Shown here: piece after piece, positions 56,895-64,000 of the stretch
Numbering within the stretch: position 1 is the stretch's first letter
Layout: each line of letters opens with the position of its first letter
DNA from: Streptomyces thermolilacinus SPC6
Lineage (GTDB): Bacteria; Actinomycetota; Actinomycetes; Streptomycetales; Streptomycetaceae
Length of the DNA: 64,000 nucleotides
Assembly: GCF_000478605.2 (NCBI RefSeq)
Contig: NZ_ASHX02000001.1
Coordinates: 3,511,895-3,575,894 of the forward strand
Direction: 5' to 3'
Made by a program: the position numbers and the translations under genes
The notes under the pieces: model-generated
Told to the model about the DNA's origin: nothing
What the model saw: the letters and a program-made list of their open reading frames with translations, nothing else
The model's database searches: none

Positions 56895-58016
56895 GTGACC
56901 GAGGAGCTGAAGGAAACTTTCACCGGCGGCCCGGTGGACGGCGGACCGGACGGTGCCGGCACGGGCGTCGCAGCCGGTACGCCCGCCGGCCTCGGAGCCG
57001 GTACGAGCGCCGGTAGGGGCCCGAGCCCCGCGACCGGTACGGGTACGGGCCCCGGCCCTGGCGCCGGTCCCGCCGGTACGGCCCAGGCCCCCGGGCGTGC
57101 GGCATGGGGGCACGCTCCCGGCGTGGGCGCCGCCCCCGACGCGCTCGCCGCGAAGGTGCGCACCCTCGCGCCCTCCATGACGAGGTCCATGCAGCGCGTC
57201 GCCGAAGCGGTCGCCTCCGACCCGGCCGCCTGCGCCGCGCTCACCGTCACCGGTCTCGCGGAGCGCACCGGCACCAGCGAGGCGACCGTCGTCCGCACCG
57301 CCCGCCTCCTCGGCTACCCCGGCTACCGCGACCTGCGCCTCGCCCTCGCCGGGCTGGCCGCGCAGCGCACCTCCGGCCGGTCCCCGGCGGTCACCTCCGA
57401 CATCGCCGTGGACGACTCGATCGAGGCCGTCGTCGCCAAGCTGGCCCGCGACGAGCAGCAGACCCTCGCGGACACGGCCGCCGCCCTCGACACGGCCCAG
57501 CTCGCGGCGGCCGTCACCGCCCTGGCCGAGGCCCGCCGCACCGACGTGTACGGCATCGGCGCGTCCGGCCTCGTCGCGCAGGACCTGGCGCAGAAGCTGC
57601 TGCGCATAGGGCTCGTCGCGCACGCCCACAGCGACCCGCACGTCGCCGTCACGGGCGCGGTGCAGCTCCGCTCCGGGGACGTGGCCGTCGCCATCACCCA
57701 CTCGGGCGCCACCGCCGACGTGATCGAACCGCTGCGCGTCGCCTTCGAGCGGGGCGCGACGACCATCGCGATCACGGGCCGCCCCGACGGTCCCGTCGCC
57801 CAGTACGCCGACCATGTGCTGACCACCTCCACCGGCCGTGAGACCGAACTGCGCCCGGCGGCCATGTCGTCCCGTACGAGCCAACTGCTGGTGGTGGACT
57901 GCCTGTTCACGGGCGTGACGCAGCGGACGTACGCGACGGCCGCGCCCGCGCTGTCGGCGTCGTACGAGGCGCTCGCCCACCGCCGCGCGCCCCGCCAGCG
58001 CACGAACCCGCGCTGA
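56895..58016 (+). CDS. RpiR/MurR-family transcriptional regulator
   Basis: 373 residues. A Gly/Pro/Thr-rich extension (1-80) is followed by the RpiR helix-turn-helix (about 90-160: SMTRSMQRVAEAVASD, LTVTGLAERTGTSEATVVRT) and a SIS sugar-phosphate domain (about 180-320: RRTDVYGIGASGLVAQDLAQ, ITHSGATADVIEPLRVA). It should bind MurNAc-6-phosphate or a related sugar phosphate and control murQ and the PTS genes downstream. GTG has no ribosome site ahead of it, so a leaderless mRNA or a later start (Met95) is possible. Confidence 0.88.
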   Translation: MTEELKETFTGGPVDGGPDGAGTGVAAGTPAGLGAGTSAGRGPSPATGTGTGPGPGAGPAGTAQAPGRAAWGHAPGVGAAPDALAAKVRTLAPSMTRSMQRVAEAVASDPAACAALTVTGLAERTGTSEATVVRTARLLGYPGYRDLRLALAGLAAQRTSGRSPAVTSDIAVDDSIEAVVAKLARDEQQTLADTAAALDTAQLAAAVTALAEARRTDVYGIGASGLVAQDLAQKLLRIGLVAHAHSDPHVAVTGAVQLRSGDVAVAITHSGATADVIEPLRVAFERGATTIAITGRPDGPVAQYADHVLTTSTGRETELRPAAMSSRTSQLLVVDCLFTGVTQRTYATAAPALSASYEALAHRRAPRQRTNPR

Positions 58017-58155
58017 CGGCGGCCACGGACACCCGACCCACCACCCGCCGCCCACGAACCCCGACCCACCACCCACGAGCCCGACCCGCCCACAGCGACC
58101 ACCTCCCCTCCCGCCGACCGCCCACCCCGCCACCTCGTACCGAGAGAGCCGCGCC

Positions 58156-59094
58156 ATGAGCGACCCCGTCCGGGACCCCGCCGCACTCCGCACCCAGCTG
58201 GGCGCCCTCACCACCGAGGAGGTCCGCCCCGACCTGGCGGACATCGACACGCGGCCCACGCTCGACATCGCCCGCGCCATGAACGCCGGGGACCGGGCCG
58301 TGCCCGACGCGGTCGCCGCGCAACTGCCCCGCATCGCCGCCGCCATCGACGCCATCGCGCCCCGCATGGCGCGCGGCGGGCGGCTCGTCTACGCGGGCGC
58401 GGGCACGGCCGGGCGGCTCGGGGTGCTGGACGCCAGCGAGTGCCCGCCGACCTTCAACGCCGACCCTTCGCAGGTCGTCGGCCTCATCGCGGGCGGCCCG
58501 GACGCGCTCGTACGGTCGGTGGAGGGCGCGGAGGACTCGGCGGAGCTCGCCCACGACGACCTCAAGGCCCTCGGGCTCACCCCGGACGACACGGTGGTGG
58601 GCGTCTCCGCGTCGGGCCGCACCCCGTACGCGGTGGGCGCCGTGCGGTACGCGCGGGACGCGGGCGCCCTCACGGTCGGGCTGGCCTGCAACGCGGGCAG
58701 CGCCCTCGCGGAGGCGGCGGACCTGGCGATCGAGGTGGTGGTCGGGCCGGAGTTCATCAGCGGTTCGACGCGCCTGAAGTCCGGTACGGCGCAGAAGCTC
58801 GTCCTCAACATGATCTCGACGATCACGATGATCCGCCTCGGCAAGACGTACGGGAACCTGATGGTGGACGTCCGGGCCACCAACGCCAAGCTGCGGGCCC
58901 GCTCGCACCGCATCGTCGCGCAGGCCACGGGCGCCGCCGACGAGGAGATAGCGCGCGCCCTGGAGGCGACGGGCGGCGAGGTGAAGCACGCCATCCTGGT
59001 CCTGCTGGGCGGGGTGGACGCTCCGGCCGCCGCGCGCCTCCTCGCGGAGCACCACGGTCATCTGCGCGCCGCGCTGGCAGCGGCGGCCCCCTGA
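58156..59094 (+). CDS. murQ: N-acetylmuramic acid 6-phosphate etherase
   Basis: 312 residues. It cleaves the lactyl ether of MurNAc-6-phosphate to GlcNAc-6-phosphate and lactate, in cell-wall recycling. SIS-domain marks: RLVYAGAGTAGRLGVLDASE (about 76-95) with the catalytic Glu near 95, GVSASGRTPYAVGA, and EFISGSTRLKSGTAQKLVLN with the second catalytic Glu. It lies 139 bases behind the RpiR gene; the PTS gene follows after 28 bases. Confidence 0.97.
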   Translation: MSDPVRDPAALRTQLGALTTEEVRPDLADIDTRPTLDIARAMNAGDRAVPDAVAAQLPRIAAAIDAIAPRMARGGRLVYAGAGTAGRLGVLDASECPPTFNADPSQVVGLIAGGPDALVRSVEGAEDSAELAHDDLKALGLTPDDTVVGVSASGRTPYAVGAVRYARDAGALTVGLACNAGSALAEAADLAIEVVVGPEFISGSTRLKSGTAQKLVLNMISTITMIRLGKTYGNLMVDVRATNAKLRARSHRIVAQATGAADEEIARALEATGGEVKHAILVLLGGVDAPAAARLLAEHHGHLRAALAAAAP

Positions 59095-59122
59095 CGCACC
59101 CCCCGCACGCGAGGCCACCCAC

Positions 59123-60649
59123 ATGACGACAACCGAAGACCCCCACCAGCCGGACCCGTCGAAGCCCCACCAGCCGGACGCCCCCCAGCCCGGCCCGCCG
59201 GACGCCTCCGAGCCTGCCCCGCCGGACGCCCCCCGGCCCGGCTCCTCCGAGCAGGGCTCGTCCGGTCCCCGTTCCACCGCCGCCGCGCTCCTCCCCCTCG
59301 TCGGCGGCGCCGCCAACATCGCTTCCGTCACCCACTGCATGACCCGCCTGCGCCTCGCCCTCCACGACCGCGCCGCGGTGCGGGACGCGGAGGTGCGCGC
59401 CCACCCGGCGGTGCTGGGCGTGGTGGAGGACGGGGCGTCGTACCAGATCGTGCTGGGCCCGGGGACGGTCGCGCGGGTCACCCCGGAGTTCCAGGCCCTG
59501 GTCGCGGCGGACGCACAGACGGGAGCCGCGCCCCCGCAGGGCCCGCCGGGCGCCGCCACGGGGGCGGGCACACCGCCGGAGGGCCGCCCGGTCCGCCGCG
59601 CCCTGCGCCGCATCGCGAACGTCTTCGTCCCGCTCATCCCCGCCCTCATCGGCTGCGGCGTCATCGCCGGACTGAACGGCCTGCTGGTCAACCTGGGCGC
59701 GCTGCCGTCCCTCACCCCCGCCCTGACCGCGATCGCGTCCGGGTTCATGGCGCTGATCGCGGTGTTCGTCGGCTACAACACGGCGCAGGAGTTCGGCGGG
59801 ACGCCGATCCTCGGCGGGGCGGTCGCGGCGATCGTCGTCTACGCGGGCGTGGCGAAGGCCGAGGTGTTCGGTCAGCAGCTCAGCCCCGGCCAGGGCGGGG
59901 TGCTGGGCGCGCTGGCGGCGGCGTACCTGGCGACCCGCGTCGAGAAGTGGTGCCGCCGCCGCGTGCCCGAGGCGCTGGACGTCCTGGTCACCCCCACCCT
60001 GACCGTCCTCGTCTCGGGCCTGGCCACGGTGTACGGGCTGATGTACGCGGCCGGGAAGGTCGCTGCGGCCATCGGCACGGCCGCCGACGGGCTGCTCGCG
60101 CACGGCGGCGCGGCGGCCGGGTTCGTGATGGGCGGGCTGTTCCTGCCGCTGGTGATGCTGGGCCTGCACCAGGCGCTGATCCCGCTGCACGCGACGCTGA
60201 TCGAGCAGCAGGGGTACACGGTCCTGCTGCCGGTCCTCGCGATGGCGGGCGCCGGACAGGTCGGCGCGGCGGTCGCCGTGTACGTGCGGCTGCGCCGCGC
60301 GGAGGGCCTGCGCCGCACGATCCGCTCGGCGCTCCCGGCGGGCCTCCTCGGCGTGGGCGAGCCGCTCATCTACGGCGTGACGCTCCCGCTGGGCCGCCCG
60401 TTCGTGACGGCGTGCGTGGGCGGGGCGGTCGGCGGGGGAGTGGTGGGCCTGTTCGGGATGTGGGGCGACAAGGTCGGCTCGACGGCCATCGGCCCGTCCG
60501 GCTGGGCCCTGTTCCCGCTCCTGGACGGGCCGGGCGGCGCCCTGGCGACGGTCGCGGCGTACGCGTCGGGCCTTCTGGCCGGGTACGCGGCGGGTTTCGT
60601 GGCGACGTACTTCTTCGGCCTGCGGGGGGTGACGGTGCCGGTCCAGTAG
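59123..60649 (+). CDS. PTS EIIBC transporter, MurP-like
   Basis: 508 residues. A Pro-rich tail (1-50) precedes the EIIB domain with the phosphorylated Cys72 in THCMTRLRLAL, then a linker, and an EIIC domain with about ten helices (IPALIGCGVIAGLNGLLVN, GVGEPLIYGVTLPLGRPFV). No EIIA is fused or adjacent, so it must borrow one. With murQ downstream of an RpiR regulator the substrate is most likely N-acetylmuramic acid, brought in as the 6-phosphate for MurQ. Confidence 0.92.
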   Translation: MTTTEDPHQPDPSKPHQPDAPQPGPPDASEPAPPDAPRPGSSEQGSSGPRSTAAALLPLVGGAANIASVTHCMTRLRLALHDRAAVRDAEVRAHPAVLGVVEDGASYQIVLGPGTVARVTPEFQALVAADAQTGAAPPQGPPGAATGAGTPPEGRPVRRALRRIANVFVPLIPALIGCGVIAGLNGLLVNLGALPSLTPALTAIASGFMALIAVFVGYNTAQEFGGTPILGGAVAAIVVYAGVAKAEVFGQQLSPGQGGVLGALAAAYLATRVEKWCRRRVPEALDVLVTPTLTVLVSGLATVYGLMYAAGKVAAAIGTAADGLLAHGGAAAGFVMGGLFLPLVMLGLHQALIPLHATLIEQQGYTVLLPVLAMAGAGQVGAAVAVYVRLRRAEGLRRTIRSALPAGLLGVGEPLIYGVTLPLGRPFVTACVGGAVGGGVVGLFGMWGDKVGSTAIGPSGWALFPLLDGPGGALATVAAYASGLLAGYAAGFVATYFFGLRGVTVPVQ

Positions 60650-60669
60650 CCGTCCCCGCGCCGGATTGC

Positions 60670-60703
60670 CGTACCGGCAACGGAAGTTGGCCGTGCCGGT
60701 ACG
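60670..60703. terminator. 10-bp inverted repeat after the PTS gene
   Basis: CGTACCGGCA (60670-60679) and TGCCGGTACG (60694-60703) pair perfectly around 14 bases. It may end the mur operon or serve as an operator for the cupin gene. Confidence 0.6.
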
Positions 60704-60758
60704 CCCGGCGCAGCCTGGTCGTGGCAAATGCCGGGCGACGACAACGGGAGGCCGCACC

Positions 60759-61223
60759 ATGACGTACGACACGCACACCGCGCGCGGCGGGGACGCGCCG
60801 CTGAACGACCGGGTCCACCACGTCCCGGCCGCGGCACGGGACGCGCACCCCGCGCCCGCCGGGCGGGCCGCCGTGCACACCGCCGTCAGCGGCGGCACGA
60901 CGGGCTCCAGGCGGCTGTGGATGGGCCTGGTGGAGAACCCGCCGCTCAGCGCGACCGACAACCACCACCACGGCGACTCCGAGGCGGGCGTCTACGTGGT
61001 GAGCGGGCACCCCGTGTTCGTGTACCACGACGGCACGCGGGAGGTACGGCTCCAGGGCGGGCCCGGCGACTTCTTCCTCGTACCGCCGTACGTGCCGCAC
61101 CGCGAGGAGAACCCGGACCCGGAGGAGCCCGCCGTCGTGGTCATCGCCCGCACCGCCCAGGAGCCGGTCAAGGTGTCCGTGCCGCAGCTGTACCGCCTCG
61201 GGCACGGTCCGGACGGCACCTGA
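60759..61223 (+). CDS. Cupin-domain protein
   Basis: 154 residues, a single cupin barrel. Metal-binding His are in DNHHHGDSEAGVYVVSG (first motif) and PPYVPHREENPDPEEPAVVV (second motif). The GGAGGCCGCACC site fixes the start. Such small cupins may be isomerases, dioxygenases or sugar-binding proteins; the substrate is unknown. Confidence 0.85.
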   Translation: MTYDTHTARGGDAPLNDRVHHVPAAARDAHPAPAGRAAVHTAVSGGTTGSRRLWMGLVENPPLSATDNHHHGDSEAGVYVVSGHPVFVYHDGTREVRLQGGPGDFFLVPPYVPHREENPDPEEPAVVVIARTAQEPVKVSVPQLYRLGHGPDGT

Positions 61224-61267
61224 CCGGTCCCGCGAGGACCGCGCGGCCCGGACCCTGGCGCCGGGCC

Positions 61268-62107
61268 TCAGCGCCGGGCCTCCTCCCGTTCCATCGTCCT
61301 CGCGGAGAGGTCATGGTTGCCCAGGACCGCCGTCTTCAGGTGCGGCAGCGGCAGCGGCGGGGTCGTGCGGGTGGCGTCGGCGTCCGGGGCTGGGGCGTTG
61401 TACGCGGTGATCGTCGTGAACGTCCTGCCCGGACCCGCGCCCGTCACCACCCAGCGGATGACGCCCTTGCCGCCCTGCTCCACCTTCTCCTGACGGACCT
61501 CCAGCACCGGCTCGTCCCCGGTGTTGCGCCGGGACGCGTCGGTGCGCACCTCGACCAGCCCCGGCCCGCGGCCGTCCTCGTCCCAGACGCTCTTCGGCCG
61601 GTGCGCGAACGTGGAACCGATGCGCCACGAGTCCCAGGGCCGTGTCGCTCCACCGCTCTCCTCGTCGGGCGCCTGGGGCAGCGCGCCGAGCGCCGTCTTC
61701 CACCTCGGCGACATGGCGATGGCCTTCAACTGCTCTCCCGCCAACGGCGGTTCGGCCCGTACCGGCGCGGCGTCGCCGTCCGGGGCGTTCCAGGTGTTGA
61801 CCTCCACCATGTCGCCGGAGGCGGAGACGTAGGTGGCCTGCCGCCACTTCACCCGCGGGGCCTTGCCGGTCGTCAGCTCCCACGTCTTCACCTGCGACCC
61901 GTCCGGGAGCTTCGCCCGCGTGCAGTCGCGGGTGCGGCAGGTCACGAACTGCCGGGTGCTGTACCCGTCCGGGTCGACCCGGAACAGCTGGACCGTGACG
62001 CCGGCCCGGCCCTTGCCGTCGTCGTACTGGAGGGACGCCGCCGGGCCCAGCGGGTCGTCGGTCCCGCGCCCCGCGCGGGACTGTTTCATGCCCTCCCCGA
62101 TCATCAC
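61268..62107 (-). CDS. Protein resembling the C-terminal part of a streptomycete lipoprotein family, no signal peptide
   Basis: 279 residues (GTG at 62107, or ATG at 62089). The strands RAGVTVQLFRVDPDGYSTRQ and LPDGSQVKTWELTTG, then YVSASGDMVEVNTWNAPDGD and EPPLAGEQLKAIAMSPRW, match my memory of a domain usually placed behind a lipoprotein signal in Streptomyces. Two Cys (CRTRDC) would form a disulphide outside the cell. Here no signal peptide or membrane helix exists, and an in-frame stop lies 33 bases upstream, so the gene may have lost its 5' end. Function unknown. Confidence 0.65.
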   Translation of the reverse strand: MMIGEGMKQSRAGRGTDDPLGPAASLQYDDGKGRAGVTVQLFRVDPDGYSTRQFVTCRTRDCTRAKLPDGSQVKTWELTTGKAPRVKWRQATYVSASGDMVEVNTWNAPDGDAAPVRAEPPLAGEQLKAIAMSPRWKTALGALPQAPDEESGGATRPWDSWRIGSTFAHRPKSVWDEDGRGPGLVEVRTDASRRNTGDEPVLEVRQEKVEQGGKGVIRWVVTGAGPGRTFTTITAYNAPAPDADATRTTPPLPLPHLKTAVLGNHDLSARTMEREEARR

Positions 62108-62116
62108 TCTCGTCCA

Positions 62117-62133
62117 GGGGCTTCGAAAGCCCC
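62117..62133. repeat. Palindrome GGGGCTT-CGA-AAGCCCC
   Basis: A perfect seven-base inverted repeat with a three-base centre, 10 bases ahead of the GTG start of the minus-strand gene. Half sites equal those I recall for the rifamycin-associated element, but the spacing is two bases shorter. A simple hairpin is the alternative. Confidence 0.55.
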
Positions 62134-62180
62134 TCCACTAGGACGACCGGTTGGGCCCGGGGAAACGTTTCACGCCCCGC

Positions 62181-62654
62181 TCAGCCCCACTGCCCCGGCC
62201 GGTGGTCCCCGCCGGGCGTGCGGATGACGGCGTTGACCCGGTTGTACGCGTTGATGACGGCGATCAGCGCGACCAGCGCGGCGAGCTGCTCGTCGTCGAA
62301 GTGCAGTGCGGCCTCCGTCCACGCCTCGTCGGTGACGCCCCCGGCGGCGTCCGCGATCCGGGTGCCCTGCTCGGTCAGCGCCAGCGCGGCGCGCTCGGCC
62401 TCGGTGAAGACGGTGGCCTCCCGCCACACGGCGACGAGGTTCAGCCGCGTCGGGGTCTCCCCGGCGTGGGCGGCGTCCTTCGTGTGCATGTCGGTGCAGG
62501 CGGCGCAGCCGTTGATCTGGCTGGCGCGGATCTTCACCAGCTCCTGGACCGTGGCGGGGAGCGGCGACTCGGTGACCACGCGGCCCGCCGAGTTGAGGTG
62601 GCGCAGGAACTTCGCGCCGACGGTGGAGCCGTGGAAGTCGAGACGGGCGTCCAT
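62181..62654 (-). CDS. AhpD-like carboxymuconolactone decarboxylase-family protein
   Basis: 157 residues. The redox motif ING-CAACTDMH has Cys50, Cys53 and His57 with the upstream Glu in VQELVKIRASQ, as in AhpD-type peroxidase partners. GAGGAG precedes ATG. These proteins reduce peroxides or recycle thiol carriers; the partner here is unknown. A GGAAACGTTTC palindrome lies just past its 3' end at 62161. Confidence 0.9.
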   Translation of the reverse strand: MDARLDFHGSTVGAKFLRHLNSAGRVVTESPLPATVQELVKIRASQINGCAACTDMHTKDAAHAGETPTRLNLVAVWREATVFTEAERAALALTEQGTRIADAAGGVTDEAWTEAALHFDDEQLAALVALIAVINAYNRVNAVIRTPGGDHRPGQWG

Positions 62655-62836
62655 GGTGAACTCCTCATCGGTAGGGGTCAATTGGCTGCCTCTGGCTGAC
62701 CCCCCGCGCCGGACGATCGTGACAGGGCCGGAATGTGACCTGCGCCATACCGCCCGCCGATAGGTTGTGCGGTACGGGCCGGGGGCCGCCCGCCGGAGGG
62801 CGGCCGGGGCGGGCCCCGGACGCCGGGAGGCACTGG

Positions 62837-63220
62837 ATGCGAGCGCTGCTGTACACGGTCGGCCTCTGGTACGTCGCGGTCGGCGCCCTGATGGTGTTCG
62901 ACGACGGCGGCGGGGTGCTGCGGTTCGTCGTGGGCGTGCTGTTCGCCGCCGAGGGCGCGACGGTGACGGCGCGCGCCGCGCGGGCGGCCCGGGGCGACGC
63001 GGACGCGCGGCGGGACGTCCGCTGGAGCTGCTGGGCGGTGCTGACGCTCGTCGGGGCGGTGGTCGCCGCGTGGGTCTACAGCGTGCTGTCGGGCGGCGTC
63101 CTGCCCGAAATGGCCGCCATCGCCGTGGAAGAGGGCGTCCACTGCCTGGTGGCCGTGGTGGTGGTTCCCGCCGTCATGCCGCTGCTCGTCCTGCGCCGCC
63201 GTGCCCGGATCGAGTGCTGA
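62837..63220 (+). CDS. Small membrane protein
   Basis: 127 residues with four hydrophobic segments (about 4-20, 25-45, 64-84 and 100-120). A GGGAGG site fixes the ATG start. I do not recognise the family. It lies between the AhpD-like gene and the EF-hand gene on the plus strand. Confidence 0.7.
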   Translation: MRALLYTVGLWYVAVGALMVFDDGGGVLRFVVGVLFAAEGATVTARAARAARGDADARRDVRWSCWAVLTLVGAVVAAWVYSVLSGGVLPEMAAIAVEEGVHCLVAVVVVPAVMPLLVLRRRARIEC

Positions 63221-63322
63221 TCGCCTGATCGGGTGGCGTTTGGGGGAGTTCGTTTCTCCCCGGGTGGTGTGTGCCCCATGCTGGCCGAGCCGATCGACAA
63301 GATCAACGGAAGGACTCGGCCG

Positions 63323-63874
63323 ATGACCATCGCCGCGCGGGACACCATCACGGCCAAGCTGGAGCGCCAGTTCGAGCTGCTGGACGCCGACAAGGACGGC
63401 CGCGTGAACGCGGCGGAGTTCGCGAAGATCGCGGACCGCATCATCCAGGCCTACGGGCTCGACGGGGACGACCGCCGGGCCCGCGCCCTCCGGGCCGTGA
63501 ACCAGATGTACTGGATGGAGCTCGTGCGCCACTCGGGCGCCGAGAGCGACGCGCTCACCAAGGACCGGTTCGTCATGGCCAACCGCCTGGCGGCCATCGA
63601 CACCAGCCGCATCAACGTCATGGAGGGCCTCGCCCACGCGTCCTTCGACATCATCGACGCCAACGGCGACAACGAGATCGACAAGGACGAGTTCCTCCGC
63701 TTCCAGCGGGACGTCTGGCAGGTTCAGGCGCCCGAGGCCATGGAGGTGTTCGGCAAGGTGGACATCGACGGGGACGGGGCGATCAGCCGCATGGAGTTCG
63801 TGCGCACGGTCCGCGAGTACTTCATGTCGATGGACCCGTCCGCGCCGGGCAGCATGCTCTTCGGCCGCGTCTGA
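63323..63874 (+). CDS. EF-hand calcium-binding protein, calerythrin-like
   Basis: 183 residues, soluble. Three canonical EF loops: DADKDGRVNAAE (21-32), DANGDNEIDKDE (112-123) and DIDGDGAISRME (147-158). A degenerate fourth lies near 80-95. Length and spacing match calerythrin, a calcium buffer or sensor of actinomycetes. GGAAGGAC precedes ATG. It has its own terminator. Confidence 0.95.
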   Translation: MTIAARDTITAKLERQFELLDADKDGRVNAAEFAKIADRIIQAYGLDGDDRRARALRAVNQMYWMELVRHSGAESDALTKDRFVMANRLAAIDTSRINVMEGLAHASFDIIDANGDNEIDKDEFLRFQRDVWQVQAPEAMEVFGKVDIDGDGAISRMEFVRTVREYFMSMDPSAPGSMLFGRV

Positions 63875-63901
63875 CCCTTCCGGCCCCCGGGGCCATCGCA
63901 T

Positions 63902-63930
63902 GACGGCGGCGGTGACTGTCCGCCGCCGTC
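63902..63930 (+). terminator. Terminator after the EF-hand gene
   Basis: GACGGCGGCGG (63902-63912) pairs with CCGCCGCCGTC (63920-63930) in a perfect 11-pair stem with a seven-base loop, about 28 bases past the stop. Confidence 0.9.
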
Positions 63931-64000
63931 GATTCCTCCCCGGCGGCCGATCCCCGGCACCCGGCGCCCCGCCCCCGGAGCCCGGCTGCGGGCGACCCGC

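Overview
The window is a piece of an actinobacterial chromosome, almost certainly Streptomyces. Base composition is very GC-rich with G/C at nearly every third codon position, GTG starts are common, and the gene content is typical of the genus: groEL2 without groES under tandem CIRCE operators, DUF2530, DUF3027, DUF2771, the futalosine route to menaquinone, a DmdR1-type iron box, a CsoR-type copper operator and a 29-residue membrane peptide. I see no tRNA, rRNA, CRISPR array, phage block or insertion sequence. About 55 protein genes cover most of it.

Layout. 1-5 kb: cold-shock protein, groEL2, Na+/alanine symporter. 5-8 kb: an accessory patch with a secreted Hint/RNase A-like polymorphic toxin whose signal peptide lies in a different frame, followed 2 bases later by its likely immunity gene. 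8-12 kb: DUF4239 membrane protein and a Pro/Gly/Ala-rich surface protein, then an aldo/keto reductase. 12.5-16 kb: ThpR, an MFS pump with a MarR regulator, and a frameshifted gene. 16-24 kb: purine permease, DUF2530, CtpE-like P-type ATPase and a 1035-residue sacsin-type ATPase. 24-28 kb: a sortase-type surface protein, a SigE-family sigma factor and a membrane protein with a similar outer domain. 28-35 kb: DUF3027, MFS, DUF2771 lipoprotein, mqnB, mqnD and the XPB helicase. 35-38 kb: an ABC-2 exporter operon next to a small secreted cysteine-containing protein. 38-44 kb: HelR and an iron-siderophore permease/ATPase operon lacking a binding protein. 44-49 kb: HAD phosphatase, long-form cold-shock protein, an XPB/Ssl2-N plus WYL protein, a membrane protein and a UTRA-only regulator. 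50-54 kb: secreted ricin-type lectin, then divergent cutC and copA around two CsoR-like boxes. 54-57 kb: HD hydrolase, Cmx-like MFS pump, a DUF4031 pair. 57-61 kb: an N-acetylmuramate recovery module (RpiR regulator, MurQ, PTS EIIBC). 61-64 kb: cupin, an orphan C-terminal-type protein, AhpD-like protein, small membrane protein and a calerythrin-like EF-hand protein.

Most of this is chromosomal core. From memory, the order XPB helicase, XPB-N/WYL protein, long cold-shock protein, MFS, MarR, DUF2530, DUF3027 resembles the Rv0861c-Rv0883c neighbourhood of mycobacteria, which suggests an old conserved segment. The parts that look accessory or newly described are the toxin/immunity pair, the ABC plus secreted-protein operon, the sigma factor/surface protein cassette and two frame-disrupted genes.
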